Assembly (NCBI GenBank): GCA_950106755.1
Contig: OX467091.1
Span: 18,493,538-18,557,537 of the forward strand
Direction of reading: 5' to 3'
DNA length: 64,000 nt
Source: Climacium dendroides
Lineage: Eukaryota; Streptophyta; Bryopsida; Hypnales; Climaciaceae
Positions 12,040 through 24,300 of this stretch are shown piece by piece (the stretch's first letter is position 1; every line of letters begins with the position of its first letter). A program made the translations under genes and the position numbers. Under the pieces are notes generated by a model. It was not told the DNA's origin. It did no database searches and saw nothing but the letters and a program-made list of their open reading frames with translations.

Positions 12040-12842
12040 GAATTATATCATGGAGGACACTATGTTGGTAAATGAGGCAACATCAATTCCGTGGTGAGGG
12101 GCTCAGGAAAAAGATGCAAGGTTTCTACAGTTCCTTATAGAAGGAGCAATGGAAGAAGGAGATTTGGTTTTGGACTACACTCCATCTACGGGTTAGTTTT
12201 TTTTGGATCGTCTTTTCAATTGTTTTTTAATGTAATGAATCCTTAAAATAATGAATCCCATATTTTTATATGACAAGTTCATGCATTACAGTATGTTATG
12301 GCATTGGGCACCACATTGTAGTGCTGGAGAAGCAAAAAGACATTTTTGATGTTGTGCTTCTATCCATGAGGAAGCCCTTTTTAGTTGTAGTGGTAGCTGA
12401 AGTTACAAAATTGTCTCCTCTTGTGGTAGCCTCACAAGATCTAGACACCATGAATGTAGTGTCTCGAAAGTTTGTTCGGAAGGATAGATCTCGTAAGTAA
12501 GTTTCAACAACTTTGAATTGTTTTTTTATATCATATTTTTCATATTGTATTAGCCTAATTTAATTTCACTTATCTTCGCAGACATGAGGGAGTGAAGCAT
12601 GGACTTGAATTCAAGAAGAAACAAAGTCTTCTCTTGAGTCTAGAAAAATCTTTCGATCTTCCAGTGTATGCCGAGTAAATAGCATCGGCATTTGCAAAGT
12701 TTGGTTGCTCTAAACCAAAATATAGAAATCCTACATATACTTTGAATGTTTTACATTTTATAGATGGTTCAGCATCCAAGGGTAGAAAAAATTCAAATTC
12801 TTCTAGTATCGCAAATTTTGCAACTGAGTTCACAACAACTTA
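12040..12842 (+). pseudogene. Truncated ParB/methyltransferase-like gene, last three exons
   Basis: Three exon remnants match the 3' end of the gene at 42,031-49,016. The first (about 12,040-12,190) reads EKDARFLQFLIEGAMEEGD then LVLDYTPSTG, aligning with EKDPRFFTILLEATSVPGD and LILDCTASTG; an in-frame TGA replaces the Arg of PWRG. The second (about 12,282-12,498) reads SCITVCYGIGHHIVVLE, aligned with ACITACRGTGHHIVALE. The third (about 12,583-12,842) reads SLLLSLEKSFDLPVYAE, a TAG, then IASAFAKFGCSKPKYR. The introns sit at the same places. Divergence from the full copy is considerable, so the two are old relatives rather than a recent duplication. Both stops are of the CGA-to-TGA or CAG/CAA-to-stop type. 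Confidence 0.8.
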
Positions 12843-13984
12843 GGCTCATAAGATTAACATATCTTGTGAGCAAAACTATTATGTGTTGAGCATTCTATGG
12901 TTTCTAAAGAATTAGAGTACAATTGGTTGCTAAGGCCCAAGGCCTATTCTCCATCCTTAACCACTATAAAATGCCATATCTATAACCTTAAACCCAAAAT
13001 TTTCAATTTGTTTTAGGATTTTTTACTCAAGATCTTGTAATAAAGTAGTATAAGAATTTGTGGAAGAAATTCCTCAAACTTTCACAATGTAGATTGAAAG
13101 ATATTTGCATTTAAAGTAAAGGAAATAAATCTTTTGGCATCTTCTTCAACTACAATATTTAGTTTTGAACCTTCACAATTTATAATTGTTGCTCTACTAA
13201 TTTTAAATCTATAATTTTATATGATAAAAATTAAATTGAGAGACTAGAAAAAAAATTAGGAAATATGCATGTAGTTTTCACTCATTTAAAAATTGTTGAG
13301 TACAAATAAATTGACGATTAAAAAATTATATAATATGTTAACAACTCAAAGATAGATTTGAAATACACAAATCTCAATGGTGGAATTATTTTAGTAAGAA
13401 ATCTTAACCTTTTGAAATTTGTTTTTCACACTGTCAAAATTGAGGTTAGAAACAAATCATACAAGTTATTTTTTTCAAGAAGATTGTTAAAGTGACTGAA
13501 TATACAAGATTGCCCTAAATCCTAAACCAATTCAAATAGAATATTTTTAAGCTTCCCATATACATAAAAAAGTTATCTATACAATTCTTTTAAAAAAAAT
13601 TCCTTATAGTTTGGTTGAAGTTTATTTTAAAAACCATCGTACTTAAAAAAGGATTTTTTCTGACATAACTTTTTCTTTTAGATTTTGACTGAAATAATGA
13701 CAAACACTAAAGCTTTAGGAGACTAAGTCGAAATCTGTTTTGTCCTACCATGGGACAATGGGACAATGGGACTATAGGAGTTTAAATTAAATGCACCTAC
13801 TTATTGCAATAAAAATTTGTTAAAAAAGTATATAAGTGACTTAAATCATTTTAAGAAGTACAAACATTTTTGAAAAACAAAAATAACATGCACCCATGGT
13901 CATACATCCTTCATCCATTTTTTGAAAAATAAAATTCTTGCTCACAAGCTCATGGGCTCACAGGCTTGCATGTTAGCAATCTTG
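12040..13984 (+). mobile_element. Truncated right end of a second large Mutator-like element
   Basis: After the gene remnant the sequence stays related to the 3' flank of the large element. It ends at about 13,930-13,984 with GCTCACAAGCTCATGGGCTC and then GTTAGCAATCTTG. This matches the right end of the 33,880-49,394 element (GCTCACAAGCTCGCAGGCTC, then ATAGCAACCCTG). So both copies share the same gene followed by the same terminal inverted repeat. The left part is missing and no target duplication can be paired. Confidence 0.7.
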
Positions 13985-16900
13985 ACACTCAACACTAATA
14001 TTGACTTAGGGCACACTTAGGGACCTAGAAAAACATGTCCAAAAATTTTATTACAAGAATACCAAGAAAGCATTCTTGACAAGGCATTTTAAGAGTAAAA
14101 CAAGCACTAAGAATAAGGAAAAACCTTCTAACCAGGACTTAATTTGATACCTTTTTAGACAACATATTAAACATTGCAAATAACAATAATTAATCCCAAT
14201 TTTGAATTTTTTCAAAACTAAAAAAAAGAAGTGCAAAGTACTAGAGAACATGCAAATGGTTTGTAGGTTAAGATTGTTATCTAAAGTCAATAGAGTATGG
14301 CAAATCAAAACCTTGAAATCAAGCTCCACTTTGTTGCTATGTGATTGCAATATCTTGATATGGATGTAGAAACAAGAATATGATTCAAGTTTGGTGATCT
14401 TTGCTAGTAGTTCTCTACAATTTAGTAAATTGCAAAAAACAATTGATTAATTAATAATATCTGTGAAACATCACAAAAAATTCATTGGTTAGAATTAGTC
14501 CCACAACTATTTCAAATTGAAAGTCATACTTTCATCAAAAACTCAATTACACTCTACCAAAACTCATCACAACACTAGTGATCAGGGATGAAGATAATTT
14601 GATTGAAGATCCTCTTTGCTAAAGAATATTTCTATAACAATATTTTTGATCACAATGATTGAGATGCATGGGTCACCATATATTTGTTAGAGCTAATTTT
14701 AATAATCATGCTATGCTTAAAGTACAAATTAGAGCAACTAAAATAACCTCAAATGTGTTGGAACACCAAATTAGTACTAAAAAGCAGCCACAAGTATTTC
14801 AAACTTACTAGCACCATTCCCAAGTTATAAATAACACAATGGAAGTTAAAGCAGAGTTGAATAGTAGTGTGAAACTAGACAATAGTTAGCCATTCCGCCC
14901 ATTTGGAACCTTGAGGTCAATAAAACTAGAAAATCCATGTCTCTCTCTCTATCTCTATATAGATTGATAGTTCAAGCTTTGAAAGGCACTAATAGAATAA
15001 TAGATCTTGCTTTTTTCTCCTTTCAATGCAACGATGGCTCCAAATACCTGCAATTTAACATACTATGTAAGAATAGCACATACAAGGAATATGATTCAGA
15101 ATTAAAATCATATCAAGAAATAAGGTAACTTCACCTAAAATTGATTGCTTTTTAAAATTGTCCAGTCTAGAATCTTGCCTAAAATATACTTCTACTATTC
15201 ATGAAAGTCTATGGTCAATTTTAGATGTACCTATTTTTAGCACTTTCAAAATTTATAATTTATTCACACAATGTCCAAAGAATGAATTCTAAGAGAATCT
15301 AAAATCCCCTCTTCACTACCAACAAGATCCTATAAAAAATCAATATAATAATGGAAACCATATTGAATTGTTTATTTGAGCAATTTTATCTCAGTTACCT
15401 TAGCTCCAAAAGATGAGCATCCTAAAGAACCATAAGGTAGAACCATCCATTCCCGATCAAGGTCCAATAACCAACCTATAGAATAACTTATTTCCAACCA
15501 TAGCTAGAATGTTTTTTTTTCTCCTTTTCAAAATTGGAACCAATAAGTTATTGATACATGCTTGAAATTAGTGAAAGAGAAAGTAGAAAGCTTTGAGTTT
15601 GAAGGTAGTTTTTGAGTGATTAGGATTGGAAGAGTCTATAGATTGGCAATGGGTCTGGAGCACTTTTTGCCTTTCAAAATTCATAGTAATTTAAATTCAA
15701 GTGATAAAATTACCAGAGTTTTTGCAATCTTCCTCATTTCTATCCCAGTATCCTTACACCTCTGAAAATATTTGCTTTGCCTTGCACTATCCAAAATCAT
15801 GTCTCAAATTGCTTATTTGGTTGACTATGGGGGTTCTACCTTATAGACTTAAAAAAACTAAAAAAATCCCAATAAAAGTGTCACCTGCAATGGAAGGCCC
15901 TAGTTACTTGACACCTGGTAAGCAAAATTGATATTAGTGATATTAGAAGTAGATAAATTGTTGCAATTTACAAATCATGTTCTTTATTATGGCCAGCTTC
16001 ATTTCAGTTCATTCATGACACTAGTAAATAAGGTAGAACTACCCATTACCATACATATTTGCTATCTAGATACTTTGGAGAAGCTATTTATGAGCTCTCA
16101 TATTTTTCAAAGATTGAATTGTTTGAGAGAAGTTAATTGCCAAAAAAATGAAGACATTCTGACAAGAATTATCCATATTTTTATATTTAAAAATATATTT
16201 TCCTAATTTTATAATACTTAAAAAAAAAACCTTGAGAATTGAATTTTTTGTGATTTTTCAAAGCTGAAATGTAAAACTGTGAGTAGACCCTTGATAAAGC
16301 ATGACCAGACCATTGTTGAAGCGTGGGCTGATGTGTCCGCTCCCCAGTGCATTGCCATCATGATCATGGATGAGTAAGATTATGGAAATAAGATGGGCCA
16401 GTGACGAAAATGAGAGGAACCTGTAAGTGGGGGAATTGGGTAAATGGTGGTAATGGGTAGTTCTACCTTAAAGCAAAATCCAGTTATAAAACACAGGCCT
16501 CAACAAGAATAACAATCTAAACAAATCTGAAACTCTTATTGATGAATATAGTCGAGCATGTATTAAAACAAGTACAATATCAACCTTTCCAGAGACATCC
16601 CTTCTTCACTGATGAGAAATCACTAGTAGCTTCCAATTACGAAACTCACAAGTATAATTTGTCAATCCATCTGACAACCACAACATAAGAAGAAAACTGT
16701 TGGTTAATAAAAATACAATCTCTCAACCTCTCAACCACCCACAACAATCACTACAAGGATCATTAAAAGAAAATGAGGGTTTTTGCAACTACACTATGTA
16801 ATTGTTTTTTCAGATGCATAGGGCACTTGCAACTATTTTGTAACTGGTGATAATTTGGAGACATGTAGTTGCAATGAACACCCTAAAATTTAGGAAAAAG

Positions 16901-17277
16901 GTGCAATAATTGCAAAAGTCACACCTCGTGTGTAACTTATTTGCAACTTGTTTGCGACTTGTAGATTTATAGATTTTAAAATATTAATCTCAATGATTTG
17001 TAGATTTCAAAATTTTTATATCCTCTAGATTTCAAAATTTCAAATCTACTTTCTTCTTATATTTCAAAAATTCAAATTTTAGTATTTAATAGATTTCATT
17101 GGTTTAGGATACCTTATAATTTTATAGATCTTAAACTTTCTTGAATTCTAAATATTTTTTGATTTCTATAGATTTCATTGTAGAAGATTACAACTTACAA
17201 GTCTTATATGTTCAATCTAATGATACTCTTTACAACTCATATGAGACAATTGATATAAGACAAATGGAAATGAACTT
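13985..17277. other. AT-rich intergenic DNA, no gene seen
   Basis: No protein motif or RNA gene was recognised on either strand. Short frames near 14,051-14,350 and 15,701-16,206 are low-complexity and lack supporting features. A CACTACAAG sequence near 16,751 may be a worn CACTA-type end but could not be paired with a partner. Confidence 0.6.
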
Positions 17278-17615
17278 TGGAAGCAACTAGAAAACAACTA
17301 AAAAGTAAAAACCAACTAAGAAACAATTAGTGTACGATTTAAGAGTGACTAGAAAACAATTAGCTTCACTACTAGAAAATTTAGTTTTTTTTTAATTTGG
17401 TCACATTCATTTAGTTCATTTTTCTATTAATTTCTATCCAAATCAATAAATTACTCTCCAAATCAATAGAAAAGTGAATCAAATCTATGTAGCCAAGTCA
17501 ATAAGAAAGCTAAATTTTTTAGTATTGTAGGAAACGACTAAAAAACAACTAGTATATGACTAGAAAGTGACTAGGAAACGACTAGAAAGCAACTAGAAAA
17601 CAACTATGGTCATTT
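17278..17615 (+). repeat. Short tandem array of (C)AACTAGAAA-type units
   Basis: Units such as CAACTAGAAAA, CGACTAGAAAG, TGACTAGGAAA and CAACTAAAAAG repeat at about 10-11 bp, in two blocks (about 17,278-17,362 and 17,530-17,612). They are separated by the miniature element at 17,367-17,527, which appears to have inserted into the array. Units are degenerate. Confidence 0.6.
17367..17527. mobile_element. CACTA-end miniature element, degenerate
   Basis: The left end CACTACTAGAAAATTTAG pairs with the right end, whose complement is CAATACTAAAAAATTTAG (two differences). The interior contains 'ccaaatcaata' repeats like the 6,787 element. A target duplication is no longer recognisable. It lies inside the AACTAGAAA array. 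Confidence 0.55.
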
Positions 17616-17699
17616 CATAGTCACAGTCTTTTCCTAGTTGTTTTTTGCAATTAGAGATTGATACAATGACGGCTAGGTTAGCAGGATTTTTTTGTAATG

Positions 17700-17945
17700 G
17701 AATGGCTACCATAATCTCCTGACCTAAATCCTATCAAACACTTGTGGAATGAAGTAGATACTAGATAGACACGTAAGGTTGTTTGGTGATTCACCTAGAA
17801 GTAGAGATGACTTGAGGTAGAAGATCCAAGTTGTTTGGCAGAGCATTAGAGCATTGAAGTAAAATTTGTATAGAAACTCATCCATACAATGCAAGCAAGG
17901 GGGGCTGATCTTCTTGCAGCTAAGGGTGGAGACACACATTGCTAG
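17700..17945 (+). pseudogene. Tc1/mariner transposase C-terminal relic
   Basis: The plus-strand frame from 17,700 reads EWLP, stop, SPDLNPIKHLWNEVDTR, matching the 'W.aqSPDLNPIEhlW' block that contains the last catalytic acidic region of Tc1/mariner transposases. About 60 codons later it reads MQARGADLLAAKGGDTHC, matching the usual C-terminal 'm..r..avi.akGg.t.Y' block. At least seven stops interrupt it. Only the C-terminal third is left; no terminal repeats were identified. Confidence 0.75.
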
Positions 17946-18470
17946 ACTTGTAGTTGTTGTACATATATAGCATTTGCTACTTTTGAGCTTTTTATTTTGA
18001 GTTTTCTTTGTGTTATCATGATTTCCTACTTAATCAACATTTTTTCTTAGCTATGTTTTTTGCATACTTCTTTCAATTTCTTTTTACCATTTCAACTTTT
18101 TTTTCACGAATTTTTCAAAACATGTTCTTGATAGCATGTATAATAGCTATGACGAATCTTGCTTACCATTTCTCACTAGTCCAAAAGCTTTTGTTCAATT
18201 TTCACGGTCGCATGTAGTGGCCAAGTATTTTTGTGAGTCATTGTAAGACTATAATATAAGAGAATCCTACATTGATGCCATCATTACAATGAAGATAGCA
18301 ATATATTTGAATGTAACTTAAATACAAAGGTACCTCCTAGAGGCCACATTGTAATCTTGTGACATGTATCAAAGAATTTATAAAACTTCATCATTCTTTT
18401 ATCAAAATCTTTGGCACCTCCTTCAATGGTAATTATAGCAATGTTGGGTGATTGCAAGAAAGGTTGGTCC

Positions 18471-18765
18471 TATTTTACGTCACATTGAAAGTGACAGAGT
18501 TGTTTTTCATTAGAACTTTTGAAAGTAGAACTCAATGAACTTGAAATTTTTATTAGAGATGGATAACTTAATTGTATTATTGTAATCATATTAAATTTTT
18601 TTAAATTAAAAAAACTCATTTTATATTTAAAAGTTAATTTTGCTAATTTGTCACACTTTAAGGTTTAGGATTTTTAGTATTGGGAAGTATCCAAAATTAA
18701 TGATTCAAAGTTGAAATTTTTGTGGTCTACTTCTAATATAAGGGGACATGTGCCTACCAAAAAAT
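18471..18765 (+). repeat. Dispersed repeat, second copy at 53,545-53,820
   Basis: The two segments share GTCACA(C/T)T...AGTGA(C/T)AGAGTTGT, CTAATTTGTCACACTTT, TTTAG(G/T)ATTTTTAGTA-type strings and the block GTTGAAATTTTT in the same order and spacing. At 53.5 kb the copy sits immediately beside the Mutator-like transposase relic, so the repeat may be part of that element family. No coding capacity. Confidence 0.5.
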
Positions 18766-21374
18766 ATCTAAAAAGAAATTATTTTATGGCCTCCATAGTT
18801 GTATAAATAGGGTTTCTTGGTAAGGACACTTCTAAACATTGAAGATGGTTTCGACTTCATTTTTTTGGTGAAATGTGATTACCATCAAATCTTCACAAAT
18901 GGACAATTATTATGATTTTTTTTCATGATTTTCTATTTATTATTAATTTGTATCTATTTTCTATAACAAACTATCTTTCTTTTCAAATAGTACTATTTTT
19001 GTACTTGCAAGTAGTCATAGAACTTGCAACGATACTTTTAGCCATTGATTTTTCATATCAACGGCTAAAATTGTTCTGTTTGATAGTACTCCTAGTTTTG
19101 AATATAGAAACTATAGTTTTGGCAAAACGCTACCAACAACACTCAGTCTTTCTTGCAACCACCCTACTTCACTCTCCATATGACAACAAAGTAAATAGGA
19201 TTCATTTGTAAAGTACAAAGATATAAGCTTGAAAACAAATTCCAATCTTGCCTTGGAGTAGTTGAGGGAGTAGTGGATATATACACAGAGTGAAGAATCA
19301 ATATCAAACAAAATTTTGGTGGGAGTACAAAGTGTGTTGTATTACCACTCCTTTGCTTACTTCCAGATTAGAAACATGTGCATGCCAAAGGCCATTTAAC
19401 ATTATCTAAACCTCCAAACAATTTACATTATTTGTCTTATTATATTTGTACTTGTTTGTTGAGCATGATTTGATGATATTGATAGTTGCAATTTACAATA
19501 CATTTTTTAAAACCTAGACTATCATCTTGAAGGTGTTGATAATAAGAACTAAGATGGGTTGCTGTAAAACCAACTATGACCAAATTTCATCAAAAATCTA
19601 GGAAAGCACGTTATTATAGAATGCCCATCTAACATTGTTCAAAATCTCTTAGTTTAGGGCATTCTAAATTTCTAACAATAAAATATCATCAATTGTCCTA
19701 TGCTAACTTTCTAAAATGAACACATCTAAGGTATATACATCCATAATCAACAGTATATAAAATGTGCCCCCTATATGCGGACCTAAAAGCATCATTGAAA
19801 TTTAGATGTTGAATCCACAAGATGTCTACCAAGATGCGCACAATCAAAATATAAGTCTAGTGTTGGTTCTAGGTACACCTAAATAAAATCTATTAGAGTT
19901 TCATAACTTACTCATATGATGTCCAAATATTATATGCTAAAGTGCATTGGAATTCTCTTAAACTTGCCAATAATATCCTATAAGATCATTTATAATTAAA
20001 AATAACAACTATGTTCAAACAATTACAATTAGTGATGATTATAATGATGTATATACCTCGGTACATTTTGATAGAATTGGATTTATGATTGGATTTACGG
20101 AAACCCACCTTAATACTCAAATGCTTATTGGAAAGATTTCAATTTCAATTACCTTATAGTTATATGAGCCCAACTACGTCTCCTTGAGACATAGTTTACA
20201 CTAAATAAAAAAATTAAGGTATTGCAAAAGCTCTTATTTATTTCAATATGGTGAATAAATATAAGAATTTGCCTTTAATTTTAAAATAGTCATTTAAAGC
20301 ATTTTGTAGCCTTAATGGCCCTATCAGCTATTTTGGATCCCTCATTCTAAGGTAAACCAACTCATGACGAGCAAACTGCCTAATGCAAACACTTAAGAAA
20401 CCACCCAATACAATCTTACATCAACCTATGGTAGACTTTTGCTATTAAATGAGATTAGGACTTCATTAGGTTGGTTAGTGGTCAAAATCAATGCCTTGAA
20501 TGATGGTGATGGAGTTGTTAGTGACTACTTTAGGAACTTCTACATTTTTAGTATAAATTCATTACAAGAACTAACTTTTTTAAACTTTTGTATTATGGCC
20601 ATATTAAGAAATATTATGACTACATTAGGTGTAAAGATGACCATTATGGGTACAAATTTTGGAGTAGTTTAAAGATTATTTTGAACAAATTAGGTAGCAC
20701 ACTTCAAAAATTCATAACAAATTTATACTTTATCCAAAAATAAAAATTTCAATCTCTTGTATTTGTCTTTACATGGAAAAAAATTTAAATTTTTTCAAAA
20801 ATGTCATCAGGACAAACCAACCATTCTGCTGGTTTACCCTCTCTATGAATTCATATTTTTCAAATTTTAGCATCTCATCATGGTAAATAAAGGTAATTTT
20901 ATCATCTTATCACTCACCTTAAAGGTAGCCCCTGCTTTGTAAAATTAGAAGACATTATGCAGCATAATAACTCCCCTCTCCAGAAAATGAAGATAAGGAA
21001 CTCCTGAACTCGAAATCGGTCTCCGCGTTCTGAGGCCGGCGGTGGGAATCAAGAATTATGATATTTCATGGACTTGAACATAGACAGACAAATGAATACA
21101 ATTGCAATTAATCACATTAAAAGTTATACATATATATTCTATCACTCATGCTGTACTTGTAGAATTCAAAGCTTTCTTCAGTTAGTAGAGTATGACTCAC
21201 ACACGACAAAAGAATTGTAACCCACAAGTTTCTGCTATGGCTGTACACCACTTTCCATCTCTACAGACGCGACTCTCTTTCGAAAGACCGGCTTGATCCA
21301 TACTTTGTCAAAGTTCGAAATTTGACCACTGAGATCACTAGGGGAAGCAAAGCATGTTTAGATACAAGTCTCGA
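18766..21374. other. AT-rich intergenic DNA downstream of the TNL gene
   Basis: No gene was recognised. Frames at 18,912-19,211 and 20,439-20,672 have no motifs. The last part (about 21,040-21,374) is expected to hold the 3' untranslated region and polyadenylation site of the minus-strand receptor gene ending at 21,375, but no clear signal stands out. Confidence 0.5.
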
Positions 21375-24300
21375 TCAACGAATCAAGTCAAACGTTTCAC
21401 TCCATCGCACAATTGGGTAATCGTACACCACATATCCCCAATTCGATTGATCTTCACCCTCGTCATACGCCATCATAATTGGTCTGTTAAGTTCATCTGG
21501 GTTGGGTGCTTCAAATACTGACATGGGATGGTCTGGCCGATGGGGTGGAGGCAGCTCGAGTGTCGAATTCGTGAAGCAAGATTGACACAGGTTGAAGTCG
21601 TTACATGTGTTGCAATGCCAACCACGCTGAGAACTGATGAGGGTTGTGCATAGATCACAAGTTCGTTGGAAACGGGACCTCACCTGCAGGTACGAAAGTA
21701 AAGTAATTAATACACGGAGGTCAGTACAGAACAGTAGAACGCACGCTGCTCACAAGATTCAGTAAATATAATAAGTTGGAAGTTGAACAGCACGTAATAG
21801 TTTTGTTGATTAGTAAGCAAAAGTTTGACAATGATACGGAGTACTACTATCTGCAGATGCTTCATTTAGGGGTCACTTTTTAGTGCAGATTGTAGAAAAT
21901 TAACTGTGTGACAAGCATTAATTAAGTAATTAATTAATTAACCAAGACAGAGAGAGTAGCGGCATAATTTGTACTTACTAGATTGATGGGGAAGGTTTGA
22001 TTAGATACTGGTCGGGCAACGAAACGTACGACCATTGGAGGATCATCAGGGCTTGCTTGGAAGACTCGGAAGGTAAATGCTTGTAGGACGCGTGGAAATG
22101 GTTCAGCTCGAAACTTGTTCCGGGTGTTGCTCACACCGTCTTTCAAAAATAAATCCTCGACAGCATCTGATCTGAATGATCCCAGGTCGTCGTCGGGCTT
22201 GTCATAAGCAACGCATATGCTGCCTTTCATAACTGTGATTCTCCATTCTATGTACCTGGATCGAGCAAATACACAAATTCCGTCTCCATCTTGCAGTCTT
22301 TCAACGAGAGGATGAGATTTTCGTAATGTGCAAATGTAGACTTGATCTCGATAATCTGCGTGTCGTAATGCAAGTAACTGACTGGAAAACACGGGCACGT
22401 CCCCATTGGATCGTAGAATTCCTGCTTCAATGCTGCAGTTACCGTTGTAGTGACCGTGTAAATGAGGGGAGTCGGACCACCCTTGGTCATGGGCAACCAC
22501 TGTGATGACAACGGCTTCAATGCTACTCCCATTGCTCGAAATTCTCGTCTCCAAGCAAAGTTCATTCGCATTTTGCACTGAACAAATCTTTCTCGTCATC
22601 GTGTTGTCAACGAACCCGATGGCGTGGTCATAGTAACTAACCACTTGTGAACTTGGTGCTCCAGCCTGACATAACCATACCATGTGCAGGGTTCAAGGAA
22701 CAATAATTTATAAGTGATCAATTCTTCATGCTATACCGTTGATAAAATTTTCAAAAACGGGAGAGTTGCATTGCACGGTGTCATGGACAGTATAATCACA
22801 AGCTTCTAAAGATTCAATTCTGCAAGAATCCTGAAAATAATCATTTCCATACCTGTAACCAATCGTTGTTGTACTTGAGGCACACACCACTTCCACTCAA
22901 GTAGCATTCTTTCACTGTCGGTTTGAAGAGAAGATTCTCGTAGATACGAGACAAACTGCTGCATCCACTGACGTTGATGTGGTTGAGAATTTCCGTGGAT
23001 CCCAGACCTTGCACGGTAGTCAAACCTGTGCAGTTGCATAGGATGAGTTTTCTTAGCTTCATTAGCTTCCCCACGAGGTTGACAGCAATCAACTCGGGGC
23101 AATCGTCCAACTCCAGTTCTTCAATGAACGCAGGCAATGCTTCGACATCAACCAAATCTGGACTGCCTCGCATCTTCAAGCGAGCCAAGGGAACTCTGAT
23201 AGGGACTGGCAATCAGAGAGCGAGAGCTCCTCCAAACAAGATAGCCTGGAGAAGGATTCTGGTAGACAAGTGAGACTGGAAGCGTTTTGAGCAGAGAATA
23301 TAACAAGATTTTTTCCCAGCTCTCCAAAGTCCGCTGGCAACTGCGTTATCTTGCTGCAAGAATTCATTGAGAATCTCTTGAGCTTTGACAAGTTGACCAT
23401 GCCATCGGGAAGATTCTCCAAACTCTCACATTCATTCAAGTTGAGATCCTGGAGTGTCTGCAGCTCGCCAAGAGAGCGTGGTAGAACTTTCAGACTTTTG
23501 CACCCTTGAAGGTTCAGTGCTCTTAGCATCGTCAGAAACTTGATAGACTCTGGGATCTCCTCCAACGCAGTGCAGTTCTGAAGGTGTAAAACGCTAAGCC
23601 GTTTGGGTACCTGAATCCGAGGCATTCATGGCACATCAAAATCAGGACAAAAGCACCGTGAATGCAAAAGTATTTTCCAGCAAATTTGATAGGATGACTT
23701 GCGTAAGCTTTAATAATTAATGATCCAGATAACCTGCTTGCACGCATCTTCAAATTTAATATCATTTAGCGCTCAACATGTTCGTTCCGCTTGTGTTTTA
23801 GGCCGCATTTAATTCCATGAAATGTCAAGTAGATGATTATGCTCTATATAATTACCGTTGCCTATGCGGCTACCCTCACTCAATTTTAATAGAGGATTGA
23901 ATCGGAATCAAACATGTGCAGCAGACTTTTGTTGTTTACCTGTGTATCAGCATCTGACCAAAGTCGAGTTAGGCTGCTACTATTTGAGAGATCCAGGATT
24001 GTCAAATCCTGCAACTGCAATTCCGAGGGCAGATTTGTGAGAAACGAGGATCTCCACTGCAGCCATCGAATCCTTTTGGACAGTTGTGAGAAGTTGCCCT
24101 CGACGCGAACTCCATCCAATTGCAGTAAGTGAAGCTCAGACATCGTTTGAAATGCCGATGTGTTGTAGCTGCTTTGCTGCCCAACCAGCGACAGCCCCCT
24201 CATTTCCTTTGTTCCCTGCCAAAGCCGACCACAGATCAGAAAATTTATTTGTGCCTCTGAGACATATATGTATACAAAACTCTTACAAATCTAAACATCT

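Noticed and set aside
17278..17615. CRISPR-like array
   Set aside because: Units are about 10-11 bp, adjacent and degenerate, with no unique spacers; a simple tandem repeat explains it.
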